NCBI GenBank assembly: GCA_964551975.1
Contig: CAZKFI010000053.1
Span: 1-16,807 of the forward strand
DNA: 16,807 nucleotides
Origin: REEB426 sp964551975
Lineage (GTDB): Bacteria; Actinomycetota; Actinomycetes; S36-B12
Direction of reading: 5' to 3'
Made by a program: the position numbers and the translations under genes. The notes under the pieces are model-generated. The model was not told the DNA's origin and did not search any database. It was given only the letters and a program-made list of their open reading frames with translations. Position 1 is the stretch's first letter. Each line of letters opens with the position of its first letter. Shown here piece after piece: positions 5,460-12,832 of the stretch.

Positions 5460-6968
5460 GGGTAGGGAGCCTAAGTCAGCAGCACTGAAGTCTGGCTCGC
5501 TGCTCCCCACCAGGACACCGGCATCTTGCGCCGCACGCTTGGCCGGGTTACCGCTTCGTCCCTTCGCGCCCTTACCAGGCTTGCTCGCCTTGGCGCTGCG
5601 ACCCTTGGCCTTCTTGCCACCACCCATGCCCATGCCGCCGGGCATTCCCGGGATCATCGGCATACCGCCCTTGCCGGCCTGGCGCATCATTTTCTGCGCT
5701 GCATTGAACCGCTCGACTAGGGCGTTGACATCGCTGACGGAGTGGCCACTGCCGCGGGCGATGCGGGTTCTGCGCGAAGCGTTGAGGAGTTTGGGATCCT
5801 GACGCTCCGCCGGGGTCATCGACTGGATGATTGAGGCTGCACGATCGAGTTCACGATCATCAATCTGGTCGATCTGGGCACGCATGTCCTGGGCACCAGG
5901 CAGCATGCCGAGCAACTTGCCGAAGGATCCCATCTTGCGTAGGGCCTGCATCTGCTCCAGGAAGTCCTCAAGGGTGAATCCATCACCGCTTGAAACCTTG
6001 GCGGCCATGCGCTGGGCCTGATCGGCATCGAATACCTGCTCTGCCTGCTCGATGAGGGTGAGGACGTCACCCATATCAAGAATGCGTGAGGCCATGCGAT
6101 CCGGATGGAAGACCTCGAACTCCGCCGGCTTCTCACCAGTGGAAGCAAACAGGATCGGCTTGCCGGTGACGCCGACGACGGACAGGGCGGCACCACCTCG
6201 GGCATCACCGTCAAGCTTGGTGAGTACGACGCCATCGAAACCAACGCCAGAGTCAAACTCCTGCGCAGTGCGGACCGCATCCTGGCCAACCATCGCGTCG
6301 ATGACAAACAGGATTTCGTCGGGCCGGACCGCATCGCGCACCTTGCGCAGCTCTGCCATCAACGGCTCATCGACGGCCAATCGTCCAGCCGTGTCAATGA
6401 TGACGACGTCATGCACCTTGGCGACGGCCTGCTGCTTGCCGAGTTTGGCAACCTGGATGGGATCACCTACGCCGTTTCCTGGTTCCGGTGCGAACACCGG
6501 CACTTGCACCTGCTCACCCACCACGGTGAGTTGGTCGACTGCGTTCGGACGTTGCAGGTCGGCGGCGACCAACAGCGGAGTATGTCCAGCTGCCTTCAGG
6601 TGGGCGGCGAGCTTGCCAGCCAGCGTGGTTTTGCCCGAACCCTGCAGGCCTGCGAGCAGGATCACCGTCGGGCCAGTTTTGGCGAAAGTCAGATTGCGGG
6701 TACTACCACCAAGGACATCGATGAGTTCCTCGTGGACGACCTTGACTACCTGCTGGGCTGGGTTGAGCGCGCCCGAGACGGTGACCTCAAGGGCGCGGGT
6801 GCGCACCCGGTCGACAAAGGTATTCGCCACCGGTAGGGCAACGTCAGCTTCGAGCAACGCGGTGCGAATCTGCTTGACGGTGGCATCGACATCGGCTTCA
6901 GACAGCCGACCCTTACCCCGTAGCCCCTTGAAGGTGCCGGCCAGTCGGTCGGAGAGCGTCGCGAACAC
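5430..6968 (-). CDS. ffh: Signal recognition particle protein Ffh (SRP54)
   Basis: GTPase subunit of the signal recognition particle; it binds 4.5S RNA and signal sequences emerging from the ribosome. The 512-aa product has an N domain (1 to about 95), P-loop GLQGSGKTT (107-115), DLQRPNA (137-143), DTAGR (192-196), TKLDGDARGG (250-259) and GEKPAEFEVFHPDRMASRILDMGD (278-301). The M domain carries SRRTRIARGSGHSVSDVNALVERF (398-421) for RNA binding and a Met/Gly-rich run near 436-451. A Lys/Gly/Ala-rich linker and a short PPELKRMLG end follow. The GTG at 6968 is chosen for the family start FATLSDRLAG. It lies 39 nt after the flavin oxidase stop and overlaps a short inverted repeat. FtsY, its receptor, is encoded about 6 kb upstream in the same array. 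Confidence 0.98.
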   Translation of the reverse strand: MFATLSDRLAGTFKGLRGKGRLSEADVDATVKQIRTALLEADVALPVANTFVDRVRTRALEVTVSGALNPAQQVVKVVHEELIDVLGGSTRNLTFAKTGPTVILLAGLQGSGKTTLAGKLAAHLKAAGHTPLLVAADLQRPNAVDQLTVVGEQVQVPVFAPEPGNGVGDPIQVAKLGKQQAVAKVHDVVIIDTAGRLAVDEPLMAELRKVRDAVRPDEILFVIDAMVGQDAVRTAQEFDSGVGFDGVVLTKLDGDARGGAALSVVGVTGKPILFASTGEKPAEFEVFHPDRMASRILDMGDVLTLIEQAEQVFDADQAQRMAAKVSSGDGFTLEDFLEQMQALRKMGSFGKLLGMLPGAQDMRAQIDQIDDRELDRAASIIQSMTPAERQDPKLLNASRRTRIARGSGHSVSDVNALVERFNAAQKMMRQAGKGGMPMIPGMPGGMGMGGGKKAKGRSAKASKPGKGAKGRSGNPAKRAAQDAGVLVGSSEPDFSAADLGSLPPELKRMLGQ

Positions 6969-6979
6969 CCTGTCAGGGT
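6967..6979. repeat. Inverted repeat overlapping the ffh start codon
   Basis: ACCCTG (6967-6972) and CAGGGT (6974-6979) form a perfect repeat around one base. The two innermost bases of the arm overlap the GTG start (6968-6966). It could be an RNA hairpin at the initiation site or a small operator. Confidence 0.5.
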
Positions 6980-7007
6980 AGTGCCCGATCGCCGGACCTC
7001 GACCGAA

Positions 7008-8603
7008 TCAAACCTTCGGGCGAATGGACTGCTCGAAACGGAAGAGGTTGCCTGGGTCCCGGGCAGCCTTGATTCGGCGAAGGCGCGGCAGGTTGACCCC
7101 GTAGTAGGCGGCACCCCAACCCTGCAGCGCACGATTGCCGTAGTTGGAGTACTCCGCACCCGTACGCCAGGGGCTCAGACGTGAAGTAAATCGAGTCACC
7201 CAAGATTGTCCAGCGGCCACCACCTCTGCGGGTGCACCCGGGCGGACCCGCGACTGGAATTGATAGATCAACCAGCCATCTCGATGCGGGAACGCAGTTG
7301 CCGTCGGTGCAGTGTCATGAACTGCACCGCTGAGCGGTTCGATGATGACCTTGCCCGCCTGCAGGTTGAAGTCCACCCCCGGCGGCTGCAGGACGGGATC
7401 GCGCTGCCAACGCTCCAATTCCTCCACGATGACGGCGTTGGCCACGCGGGGCCAGGGTTGCCTGCTGATGTCGGAGTAGGTCGCCAGGCCCACGCGAGGT
7501 AGTTCCCCGGGTGGCTGCGTGACTGGTGCACACTCGGCCTGCGTCAGCCCTTCACAGTATTCGTCAAACTCAGCAGCAAAGAACGATTGGCGCTCGATAG
7601 TTCGACTCACCGGGTTGACACCAACCTCGCGAATGAAGTCTCGAATGCAGGCCTGACCGATGGCTCGTGGGCCGCGATGCCAGAGTTCAACTGAGACCGT
7701 TGGCTGGGCCCCAGGACCCTGGGTCGAGGTGACGAGAACGAGAGTCGGATGCGCGGTTATCGGTAGTGAATCCGGCCAAGTCTGGAAGGCTTCGAGGACG
7801 CGCTCGACGTCACGCCAGGCGAAGTACAGGGTGTCGTTGTTGAGCAGCATGTCTGCTGGCACCGTGGCGAAGTCGAATGAGGTCACGACGCCGAAGTTGC
7901 CGCCGCCTCCGCCGCGGATGGCCCAGAACAGGTCCGGCTCCTGCTTCGCGCTGATACGACGCACCTGCCCGTCAGCCGTGACGATCTCAGCAGCGAGCAG
8001 GCGGTCCAGGGTGAGTCCGTACTGACGACTGAACGGCCCGACTCCACCGCCTTGAGTCAGTCCGGCGATACCGACAAGCGGGCAGGTGCCCCCTGGGATT
8101 GCAACCTTCGCCTCATCGAACATCTGGCGATAGATGTCGATGAGCTGAGCACCGGCGCCGATTCTCACTGCCTGGTTGTCCGGGCTTAACGTCACCTGGT
8201 TCATCGCTGAGATGTCGATGATGAGCCCGGTGGATGTCGAGAATCCCTGGAAGGAGTGTCCACCGGACCGAGCCGTTGGCTGCACGCCATGGTCGCGACA
8301 GAAGTTCACCGCCTGCTGAACATCACTGGCATCGGCGGCCTGCAGCACGGCTTGCGGCAGCACGTTGTCGTAGATGGTGTTCCACGCAAGATGCGCAGTG
8401 GAGTACTGCGGGGAATTCGGCAGGACCAAAGTGCCGCGGATCGAGCGAGCCAAATCTGACCAGTCGGCGGCATTGACAGCCGCGTGCGCCTGATCGGATC
8501 CAACGAGCCACCCGGTAGCCCGGGCACCGGCGGCAAGACCCGCCACCGTCAGGCCTGAGCGAATGAGTACTTCTCGTCGGGATAACTCAGAATTCAGCCC
8601 CAT
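7008..8603 (-). CDS. Tat-exported bicovalent FAD oxidase (berberine bridge enzyme type)
   Basis: A 531-aa flavoprotein of the vanillyl-alcohol-oxidase fold. A twin-arginine signal (SRREVLIRSG, Arg9-Arg10, then a hydrophobic run and an AHA-A cleavage site near 41) predicts folded export. The FAD domain contains ARSGGHSFQG, with His116 as the likely 8-alpha-histidyl link. GTCPLVGIAGLTQGGGVG follows, with Cys174 as the likely 6-S-cysteinyl link, as in berberine bridge and gluco-oligosaccharide oxidases. The BBE C-terminal motif YYGVNLPRLRRIKAARDPGNLFRFEQSI closes it. Such enzymes use O2 to oxidise sugars, alkaloids or other alcohols; the substrate here cannot be read from sequence. It lies between glnD and ffh, where these genes are normally adjacent, so it is probably an insertion. 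There is no ribosome binding site before the ATG, and a TANNNT box near 8613 suggests a leaderless transcript. Confidence 0.93.
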   Translation of the reverse strand: MGLNSELSRREVLIRSGLTVAGLAAGARATGWLVGSDQAHAAVNAADWSDLARSIRGTLVLPNSPQYSTAHLAWNTIYDNVLPQAVLQAADASDVQQAVNFCRDHGVQPTARSGGHSFQGFSTSTGLIIDISAMNQVTLSPDNQAVRIGAGAQLIDIYRQMFDEAKVAIPGGTCPLVGIAGLTQGGGVGPFSRQYGLTLDRLLAAEIVTADGQVRRISAKQEPDLFWAIRGGGGGNFGVVTSFDFATVPADMLLNNDTLYFAWRDVERVLEAFQTWPDSLPITAHPTLVLVTSTQGPGAQPTVSVELWHRGPRAIGQACIRDFIREVGVNPVSRTIERQSFFAAEFDEYCEGLTQAECAPVTQPPGELPRVGLATYSDISRQPWPRVANAVIVEELERWQRDPVLQPPGVDFNLQAGKVIIEPLSGAVHDTAPTATAFPHRDGWLIYQFQSRVRPGAPAEVVAAGQSWVTRFTSRLSPWRTGAEYSNYGNRALQGWGAAYYGVNLPRLRRIKAARDPGNLFRFEQSIRPKV

Positions 8604-8612
8604 AGTGCTGCG

Positions 8613-8618
8613 ATGCTA
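8613..8618 (-). promoter_or_regulatory. Possible -10 box for a leaderless oxidase transcript
   Basis: TAGCAT on the minus strand fits the actinobacterial TANNNT -10 pattern and ends 9 nt before the ATG at 8603. Transcription would begin at or within about 3 nt of the start codon, and no Shine-Dalgarno is present. No clear -35 was found. A GCGAG-AA-CTCGC inverted repeat (8641-8652) lies just upstream. Confidence 0.35.
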
Positions 8619-8640
8619 CGACTTCGAGGGCGCCAACACT

Positions 8641-8652
8641 GCGAGAACTCGC
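8641..8652. repeat. Short inverted repeat between glnD and the flavin oxidase
   Basis: GCGAG and CTCGC arms (5 bp) surround AA, starting 6 nt after the glnD stop and about 23 nt upstream of the putative -10 box. It could serve as an operator for the oxidase or as a small hairpin after glnD. Confidence 0.35.
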
Positions 8653-8657
8653 GAACG

Positions 8658-10976
8658 TCAGGTGAGGGCAGCGGTCACAGCTCTGTCAACTTCGGCACGA
8701 CGTTCGTCAGCCAAGGGCTGCCCATCGGGTTCGGAAATGAAGAAGACATCGACAACCTCGGCGCCGAGGGTTTCCACTTTGGCTCCCAGGATGGCTACTT
8801 GGGTGGCACTGACAGCCTGCGCGATGCGATGCAGTAGCGCGGGTTCGTCGTGGGCGCGAACCTGCAGCACCGTGGTTCGTGCTCCAATGTCCATACATTC
8901 GATGCGCGCAGCGGTGAACTGCCGAGCGTGGGGCAGCTCATCGGGGGCCAATCGGCGCCGCACCTGCTCGACCACGTTGTACGACCCGTCGATGGCACGA
9001 TGCAGGTCATCGAGAAGTGCGGACTCCCGGGGCGGTTCACCAAACGTGGGGGCTACCTGCCAGCGCTGGTAGGCAATGGCCGCACGCGTTGTTACCTGCG
9101 CCTGCAGCACCGTCAGCCGATGCAGTGCCAGCACACCGGCCACGGTGGCGAGTAGACCGGTGCGATCCGCAGTGATCACGTCTAACTGCCAGAGTCCATC
9201 GCTTAGCGGTTGCCAACGCAATGCTGTGTGGTCCGGCTTGCCTTGGTCGAGGAGTTCGGTCTCCCAGGTCGCGGTGGCATCGTCATTGGTAGCCCCGTCC
9301 AGCACCGCACGGCAGCGCCGGACGAGGTCGTCGATGAGTCGAATCCGCCAGGGCGACGCAGCAATCGGCCCTGCCGCCCGCGCATCGGCAAGGGTCAATG
9401 CGTGCAACAGGTGGAGCGTGGTGCTGTCCTCAACGGCTATCAGAATGGTTTCGATAGTCGCCGGATCATCCAGATCCCGCCGGGTTGCCGTTTCCGCGAG
9501 CAGCAGGTGATGCCTGACGAGCTTCTCGATGATGAACTGGTCGGCCGGGGGTAGTCCCAGTTCCGCAGCAATCTGCGCAGCCAGTGGTGCACCTAGGGCA
9601 CAGTGGTCGCCCCCGCGTGCCTTGCCGATGTCGTGCAGCAGTGCCGCGACGAACAGCAGATCGGGACGATCCACCGATCTACTCAATTCCGCAGCCTCCA
9701 CGCAGACTTCAATACTGTGCCGGTCGACGGTGTGTCGGTGGATCGGATCGCGCTGCGGGGCGTCACGAATCACCGACCATTGCGGAATCCAACGTTCGAC
9801 CAGGGTCGGTTCATCCTGCGCCGGGCTCTGATCGAGGGCCTCCCACACACTGATGAGTCCGACCCCGGCACCAAGGAGGCTGATCAACGCCTGTCGCGCT
9901 GAGGCCGGCCAAGGGGCCGGCAAGCGCGCTGGGCTGCTGGCCAGTCGTTCGACCATCCGTGGTGAAAGGTGCAAACCCGCCTGTGCCGCTGCTGCGGCCG
10001 CACGCAACGGCAACACCGCGTCAGTTGCCACCGGTGCTGAATTTGCCAACAGGATTTCACCATCTTGGATAACCACGCCGTCAGCAAGCGGTTGGCGGGT
10101 AAACCCCCGACGCCGCGCGCGCCATCCGCTGCGGCGTTGCAGGCTTCGTTGCACTCGATACCAGGTCAGATCGCTGGCATACCCCACCCGGCGCGTGAGT
10201 GTCGCCACCTGGCGCAGGAGACCATCCGCATCCTGCAAGCCAAGGAGTTCGGCGACCGCCTGCTGATCCTGCCGCAGCAGCTTGTTGCCTGGGCGATCAC
10301 TGACAACCTGCTGCGCGTCTCGAAGGTTCAGCAGGTGCGGGACGCAGTCCTGCCAGGCGTCATGCGGAAGGTCAACGATCCATGATGCGGCAATGCCCCG
10401 CAGGATCGTCGCCTCCCGAAGTCCGCCGTAGGCCTCCTTCAGATCCGGTTCGACCATGTGAGCCGCCACGCCGAATCGCTCGATGCGCTGGTCAACGAAT
10501 GCACGGAGTTCTTCAATACGGCGCTGCACGTTGGCACGCCAGTCGGCAAGAACCTGAGCGCGCAGGCTGGCCAGTAGTTCAGCATCACCGGCAACAGCTC
10601 TGGCATCGATCAATCCCATCAGCACGCGCAGGTCAGTGGCCGCAACATCGCGTGCCTGACTTTGGGTTCGCATGGAGTGATCGAGTCGTTGCCCAGAATC
10701 CCAGATCGGATACCAGAGTTGCTGCGCTACCTCGTCGATACGCTGCCGACTGAAGTCCTCTGGATGCAGCAGCAGCAGATCGAGGTCACTCCTGGGTCCC
10801 AGTTCACGACGTGCATAACTTCCCAGTGCCACCAGGCAGCAACCTGAGGTTGCTGCCTGGTGGAATTGCCCTGTCAGGGCTGCATCAATCGCGATTGCTC
10901 GCTGTTCCCGATCCAGGGCAAAGCGGACCGCCATCAGCCCGTCATGGGCCACGGCCTTCGCTTCAACTGAGTGCAT
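8658..10976 (-). CDS. glnD: PII nucleotidyltransferase / removing enzyme GlnD
   Basis: Bifunctional nitrogen sensor that adds a nucleotide to PII when glutamine is low and removes it when glutamine is high; actinobacterial homologues act as adenylyltransferases on GlnK. The 772-aa product has the nucleotidyltransferase motif GSYARRELGPRSDLDLLLLH (52-71) with intact Gly-Ser and Asp-x-Asp. An HD hydrolase domain holds HRHTVDRHS (413-421), ALLHDIGK (445-452) and VRHHLLLAETATRRDLDDPATI (487-508). Two ACT domains (about 596-670 and 702-772) are the expected glutamine sensors. All key residues are present, so both activities are likely. The ATG at 10976 follows the glnK stop by 2 nt. Codons 38-50 contain a perfect 35-bp inverted repeat, and a second hairpin lies near codon 355. 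Confidence 0.97.
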   Translation of the reverse strand: MHSVEAKAVAHDGLMAVRFALDREQRAIAIDAALTGQFHQAATSGCCLVALGSYARRELGPRSDLDLLLLHPEDFSRQRIDEVAQQLWYPIWDSGQRLDHSMRTQSQARDVAATDLRVLMGLIDARAVAGDAELLASLRAQVLADWRANVQRRIEELRAFVDQRIERFGVAAHMVEPDLKEAYGGLREATILRGIAASWIVDLPHDAWQDCVPHLLNLRDAQQVVSDRPGNKLLRQDQQAVAELLGLQDADGLLRQVATLTRRVGYASDLTWYRVQRSLQRRSGWRARRRGFTRQPLADGVVIQDGEILLANSAPVATDAVLPLRAAAAAAQAGLHLSPRMVERLASSPARLPAPWPASARQALISLLGAGVGLISVWEALDQSPAQDEPTLVERWIPQWSVIRDAPQRDPIHRHTVDRHSIEVCVEAAELSRSVDRPDLLFVAALLHDIGKARGGDHCALGAPLAAQIAAELGLPPADQFIIEKLVRHHLLLAETATRRDLDDPATIETILIAVEDSTTLHLLHALTLADARAAGPIAASPWRIRLIDDLVRRCRAVLDGATNDDATATWETELLDQGKPDHTALRWQPLSDGLWQLDVITADRTGLLATVAGVLALHRLTVLQAQVTTRAAIAYQRWQVAPTFGEPPRESALLDDLHRAIDGSYNVVEQVRRRLAPDELPHARQFTAARIECMDIGARTTVLQVRAHDEPALLHRIAQAVSATQVAILGAKVETLGAEVVDVFFISEPDGQPLADERRAEVDRAVTAALT
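9895..9928. repeat. Two-part stem inside glnD
   Basis: GCCGGCC (9904-9910) pairs with GGCCGGC (9915-9921) around a 4-nt loop. The outer arms CGCGCT (9895-9900) and AGCGCG (9923-9928) pair below a 3/1-nt internal loop. It spans about residues 350-361 of GlnD, in a less conserved Pro/Ala-rich stretch between domains. Confidence 0.65.
10829..10863. repeat. Perfect 17-bp-arm inverted repeat inside glnD
   Basis: CCACCAGGCAGCAACCT (10829-10845) is followed, after a single G at 10846, by its exact reverse complement (10847-10863). The 35-bp element is fully in frame and encodes residues about 38-50 of GlnD (the HQAATSGCCLV stretch), just before the nucleotidyltransferase motif. In mRNA it would make a stem of about 15-16 bp. 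The 3' arm (coding strand) encodes the conserved strand leading to the GSY motif, while the 5' arm encodes the less conserved residues before it. Confidence 0.95.
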
Positions 10977-10978
10977 AC

Positions 10979-11317
10979 CTAGATGGCCGCGGCCCCACGC
11001 TCACCGGTACGCACACGCACGACGGTCTCAACGGGAATGACCCAGACCTTGCCATCACCGATCTTTCCAGTGGAAGCAGCGGCAATGATCGCGTCAACGA
11101 CGGCGCTGACCTCGTCGTCGTCGACGATCACCTCGATTCGCACCTTGGGCACGAGGTCAACCGTGTATTCGGCACCTCGATACACCTCGGTATGACCGCG
11201 CTGGCGGCCGAAGCCCGAGGCCTCCGACACAGTCATGCCCTGCACACCATGCGCCTGGAGTGCTTCCTTGACATCCTCCAGCTTGAATGGCTTAACGATC
11301 GCAGTAACCAACTTCAT
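10979..11317 (-). CDS. glnK: Nitrogen regulatory protein PII (GlnK)
   Basis: Trimeric PII signal protein, 112 aa, which reads 2-oxoglutarate and ATP/ADP and controls the ammonium channel and other targets. It starts MKLVTAIVKPFKLEDVKEAL. The T-loop GFGRQRGHTEVYRGAEY ends in Tyr51, the residue modified by GlnD. The B/C-loop region TGKIGDGKVWVIPVETVVRVRTGERG is complete. The ATG at 11317 follows the amt TGA by one base; a GGGAGGG ribosome binding site lies inside the amt 3' end, and a TTCCC/GGGAA pair (11324-11328 with 11336-11340) can fold over it. Lying between amt and glnD, it is the GlnK-type PII that plugs Amt. An upstream in-frame extension to 11440 is not PII sequence. Confidence 0.97.
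   Translation of the reverse strand: MKLVTAIVKPFKLEDVKEALQAHGVQGMTVSEASGFGRQRGHTEVYRGAEYTVDLVPKVRIEVIVDDDEVSAVVDAIIAAASTGKIGDGKVWVIPVETVVRVRTGERGAAAI
10985..10994. repeat. 10-bp palindrome at the glnK 3' end
   Basis: GGCCGCGGCC is self-complementary and lies a few bases before the glnK stop and glnD start. It codes for Ala residues of the C-terminus, so GC-rich codons alone may explain it. Confidence 0.4.
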
Positions 11318-11318
11318 G

Positions 11319-12647
11319 TCAGTTTCCCTCCCTACGGGAACCGTGGCCGACGCCGGCGAATACGCCACCACCACCGGAGTCACCCAGTTCGTACGCAGTC
11401 TCCGCATGCTCGGCAAGATCGATGCCAGCCTGCTCGTCATCCTTGCTCACACGCAAACCGATGGTGAACTTCAGGATCAGGGCCAGAATCACGGTGACGA
11501 CAAAGGAGTAGACCAGGACGGCACCTGCACCGAGCGCCTGGGTCAGCAGGACCTCGATACTTCCCCCGTACAGCAACCCGTCTTTACCAAGTTCGTTGAC
11601 CTCGGTTGTGGCGAAGATGCCAATGAGCAGGCAGCCGACGATTCCACCCACGAGGTGCACGCCCACGACGTCAAGTGAGTCGTCGTAGCGCAGTTGATAC
11701 TTCAGGGTGACTGCGAAGGCGCAGACAATGCCGGCAACCGCACCGATGACAATTGCTGCCCACGGAGCGACGAAGGCACAGGCCGGAGTGATGGCGACCA
11801 AAGCGGCTACCGCACCGGAAGCCGCACCCAGACTGGTGGCGTGGCCATCGCGGATTCGCTCCACTGCCAGCCAGCCGATGACTCCCCCGGCGGTAGCGAC
11901 CATGGTGTTGGTGAATGCGATAGCGGCAAGTTGATTCGCACCCAGAGCCGACCCGGCGTTAAACCCGAACCAGCCAAAGAAGAGCAAACCAGCCCCGAGC
12001 AGGACTAGCGGGAGACTGTGCGGTTTCATGGTGACTCGACCGAACCCGATTCGCGGCCCGATCACGATGGCTAACGCCAGAGCAGCAGCACCGGCATTGA
12101 TGTGCACGGCAGTACCACCCGCGAAATCCAGCACTCCCAGGTTTGCCAACCAACCTGCTCCTGCACCGCCAAGTTCGTCGTCACCGAAATCGAACACCCA
12201 GTGGGCAACCGGGAAGTAGACCAAGCTCGCCCAGACTGCGGCGAAAATTCCCCAAGCGAGGAACTTCATGCGGTCAGCGACTGCGCCGGTGATGAGCGCC
12301 ACGGTAATGACAGCGAACATCAACTGGAACATGGCGAATACCAGTGCCGGAATGGGGTAGGCCCCACCGTTCGTGGCCACTTCTCCCACCAGTGGCAGGA
12401 GTCCGGCGAGGGAGAAATCACCGAACAGCCCGTTGCCGCCGTCCCCGAAGGCCAGTGAATAGCCAAAGGCGACCCACAGGATCGCCACGATGCCAAGCCC
12501 CAGGAACGACATCATCATCATGTTGAGCACGCCCTTGGCGCGGACCATCCCGCCGTAGAACAGGGCGACCGCTGGTGTCATCAACAGCACCAGGGCTGCA
12601 GACACCAGGACCCACGCGGTGTCCCCCGCGTTGAGGTCGATACCCAT
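11319..12647 (-). CDS. amt: Ammonium transporter Amt
   Basis: Trimeric ammonium channel of the Amt/Rh family, 442 aa, with about 11 membrane segments. It starts GIDLNAGDTAWVLVSAALVLLMTPAVALFYGGMVR with no cleaved signal peptide, unlike E. coli AmtB. Pore residues are recognisable: FQLMF with Phe107 (gate), DFAGGTAVHINAG (174-186) with the essential Asp and His182, GWFGFNAGS (225-233), and DVVGVHLVGGIVG (326-338) with His331, the second pore histidine. The cytoplasmic tail is Gly/Asp-rich. The ATG at 12647 has a strong GGGAGGTGA ribosome binding site. It leads the amt-glnK-glnD unit, where GlnK should block the channel in nitrogen-rich conditions. A 185-nt leader separates it from ftsY and probably carries its promoter. 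Confidence 0.97.
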   Translation of the reverse strand: MGIDLNAGDTAWVLVSAALVLLMTPAVALFYGGMVRAKGVLNMMMMSFLGLGIVAILWVAFGYSLAFGDGGNGLFGDFSLAGLLPLVGEVATNGGAYPIPALVFAMFQLMFAVITVALITGAVADRMKFLAWGIFAAVWASLVYFPVAHWVFDFGDDELGGAGAGWLANLGVLDFAGGTAVHINAGAAALALAIVIGPRIGFGRVTMKPHSLPLVLLGAGLLFFGWFGFNAGSALGANQLAAIAFTNTMVATAGGVIGWLAVERIRDGHATSLGAASGAVAALVAITPACAFVAPWAAIVIGAVAGIVCAFAVTLKYQLRYDDSLDVVGVHLVGGIVGCLLIGIFATTEVNELGKDGLLYGGSIEVLLTQALGAGAVLVYSFVVTVILALILKFTIGLRVSKDDEQAGIDLAEHAETAYELGDSGGGGVFAGVGHGSRREGN

Positions 12648-12832
12648 GCCTCACCTCCCGCTGACGCGATCACACCGGATGTGGACCGCTGCTCTGCACC
12701 AGGCGCCGTTGACTGGTGGGGCAAGGGTGCGGTGCCAGCGTTGCGGTGTCGCTGCCGATGTGTGAACGAGGCGTGACAGATCGCTCAAAGTGTTACGAAC
12801 GGATGACGCAGGGTAAGTCGTGCGCTCAGGGC
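12648..12832 (-). promoter_or_regulatory. amt upstream region
   Basis: Spacer between ftsY and amt, the only sizeable gap in the right half and the likely site of nitrogen control. On the minus strand GTAAC (plus 12792-12796) and GTCAC (plus 12773-12777) fit the GTnAC half-site of actinobacterial GlnR boxes, but their spacing (19 nt start to start) and the absence of proper GAAAC partners make this weak. A CACCAG/CTGGTG pair (12697-12702 with 12713-12718, loop of 10) could be the ftsY terminator or part of the amt leader. No convincing -35/-10 pair was found. Confidence 0.3.

Noticed and set aside
6052..6981. 309-residue plus-strand frame opposite ffh
   Set aside because: Long antisense frames are common in GC-rich genes; the minus strand encodes complete Ffh and this frame shows no motif.
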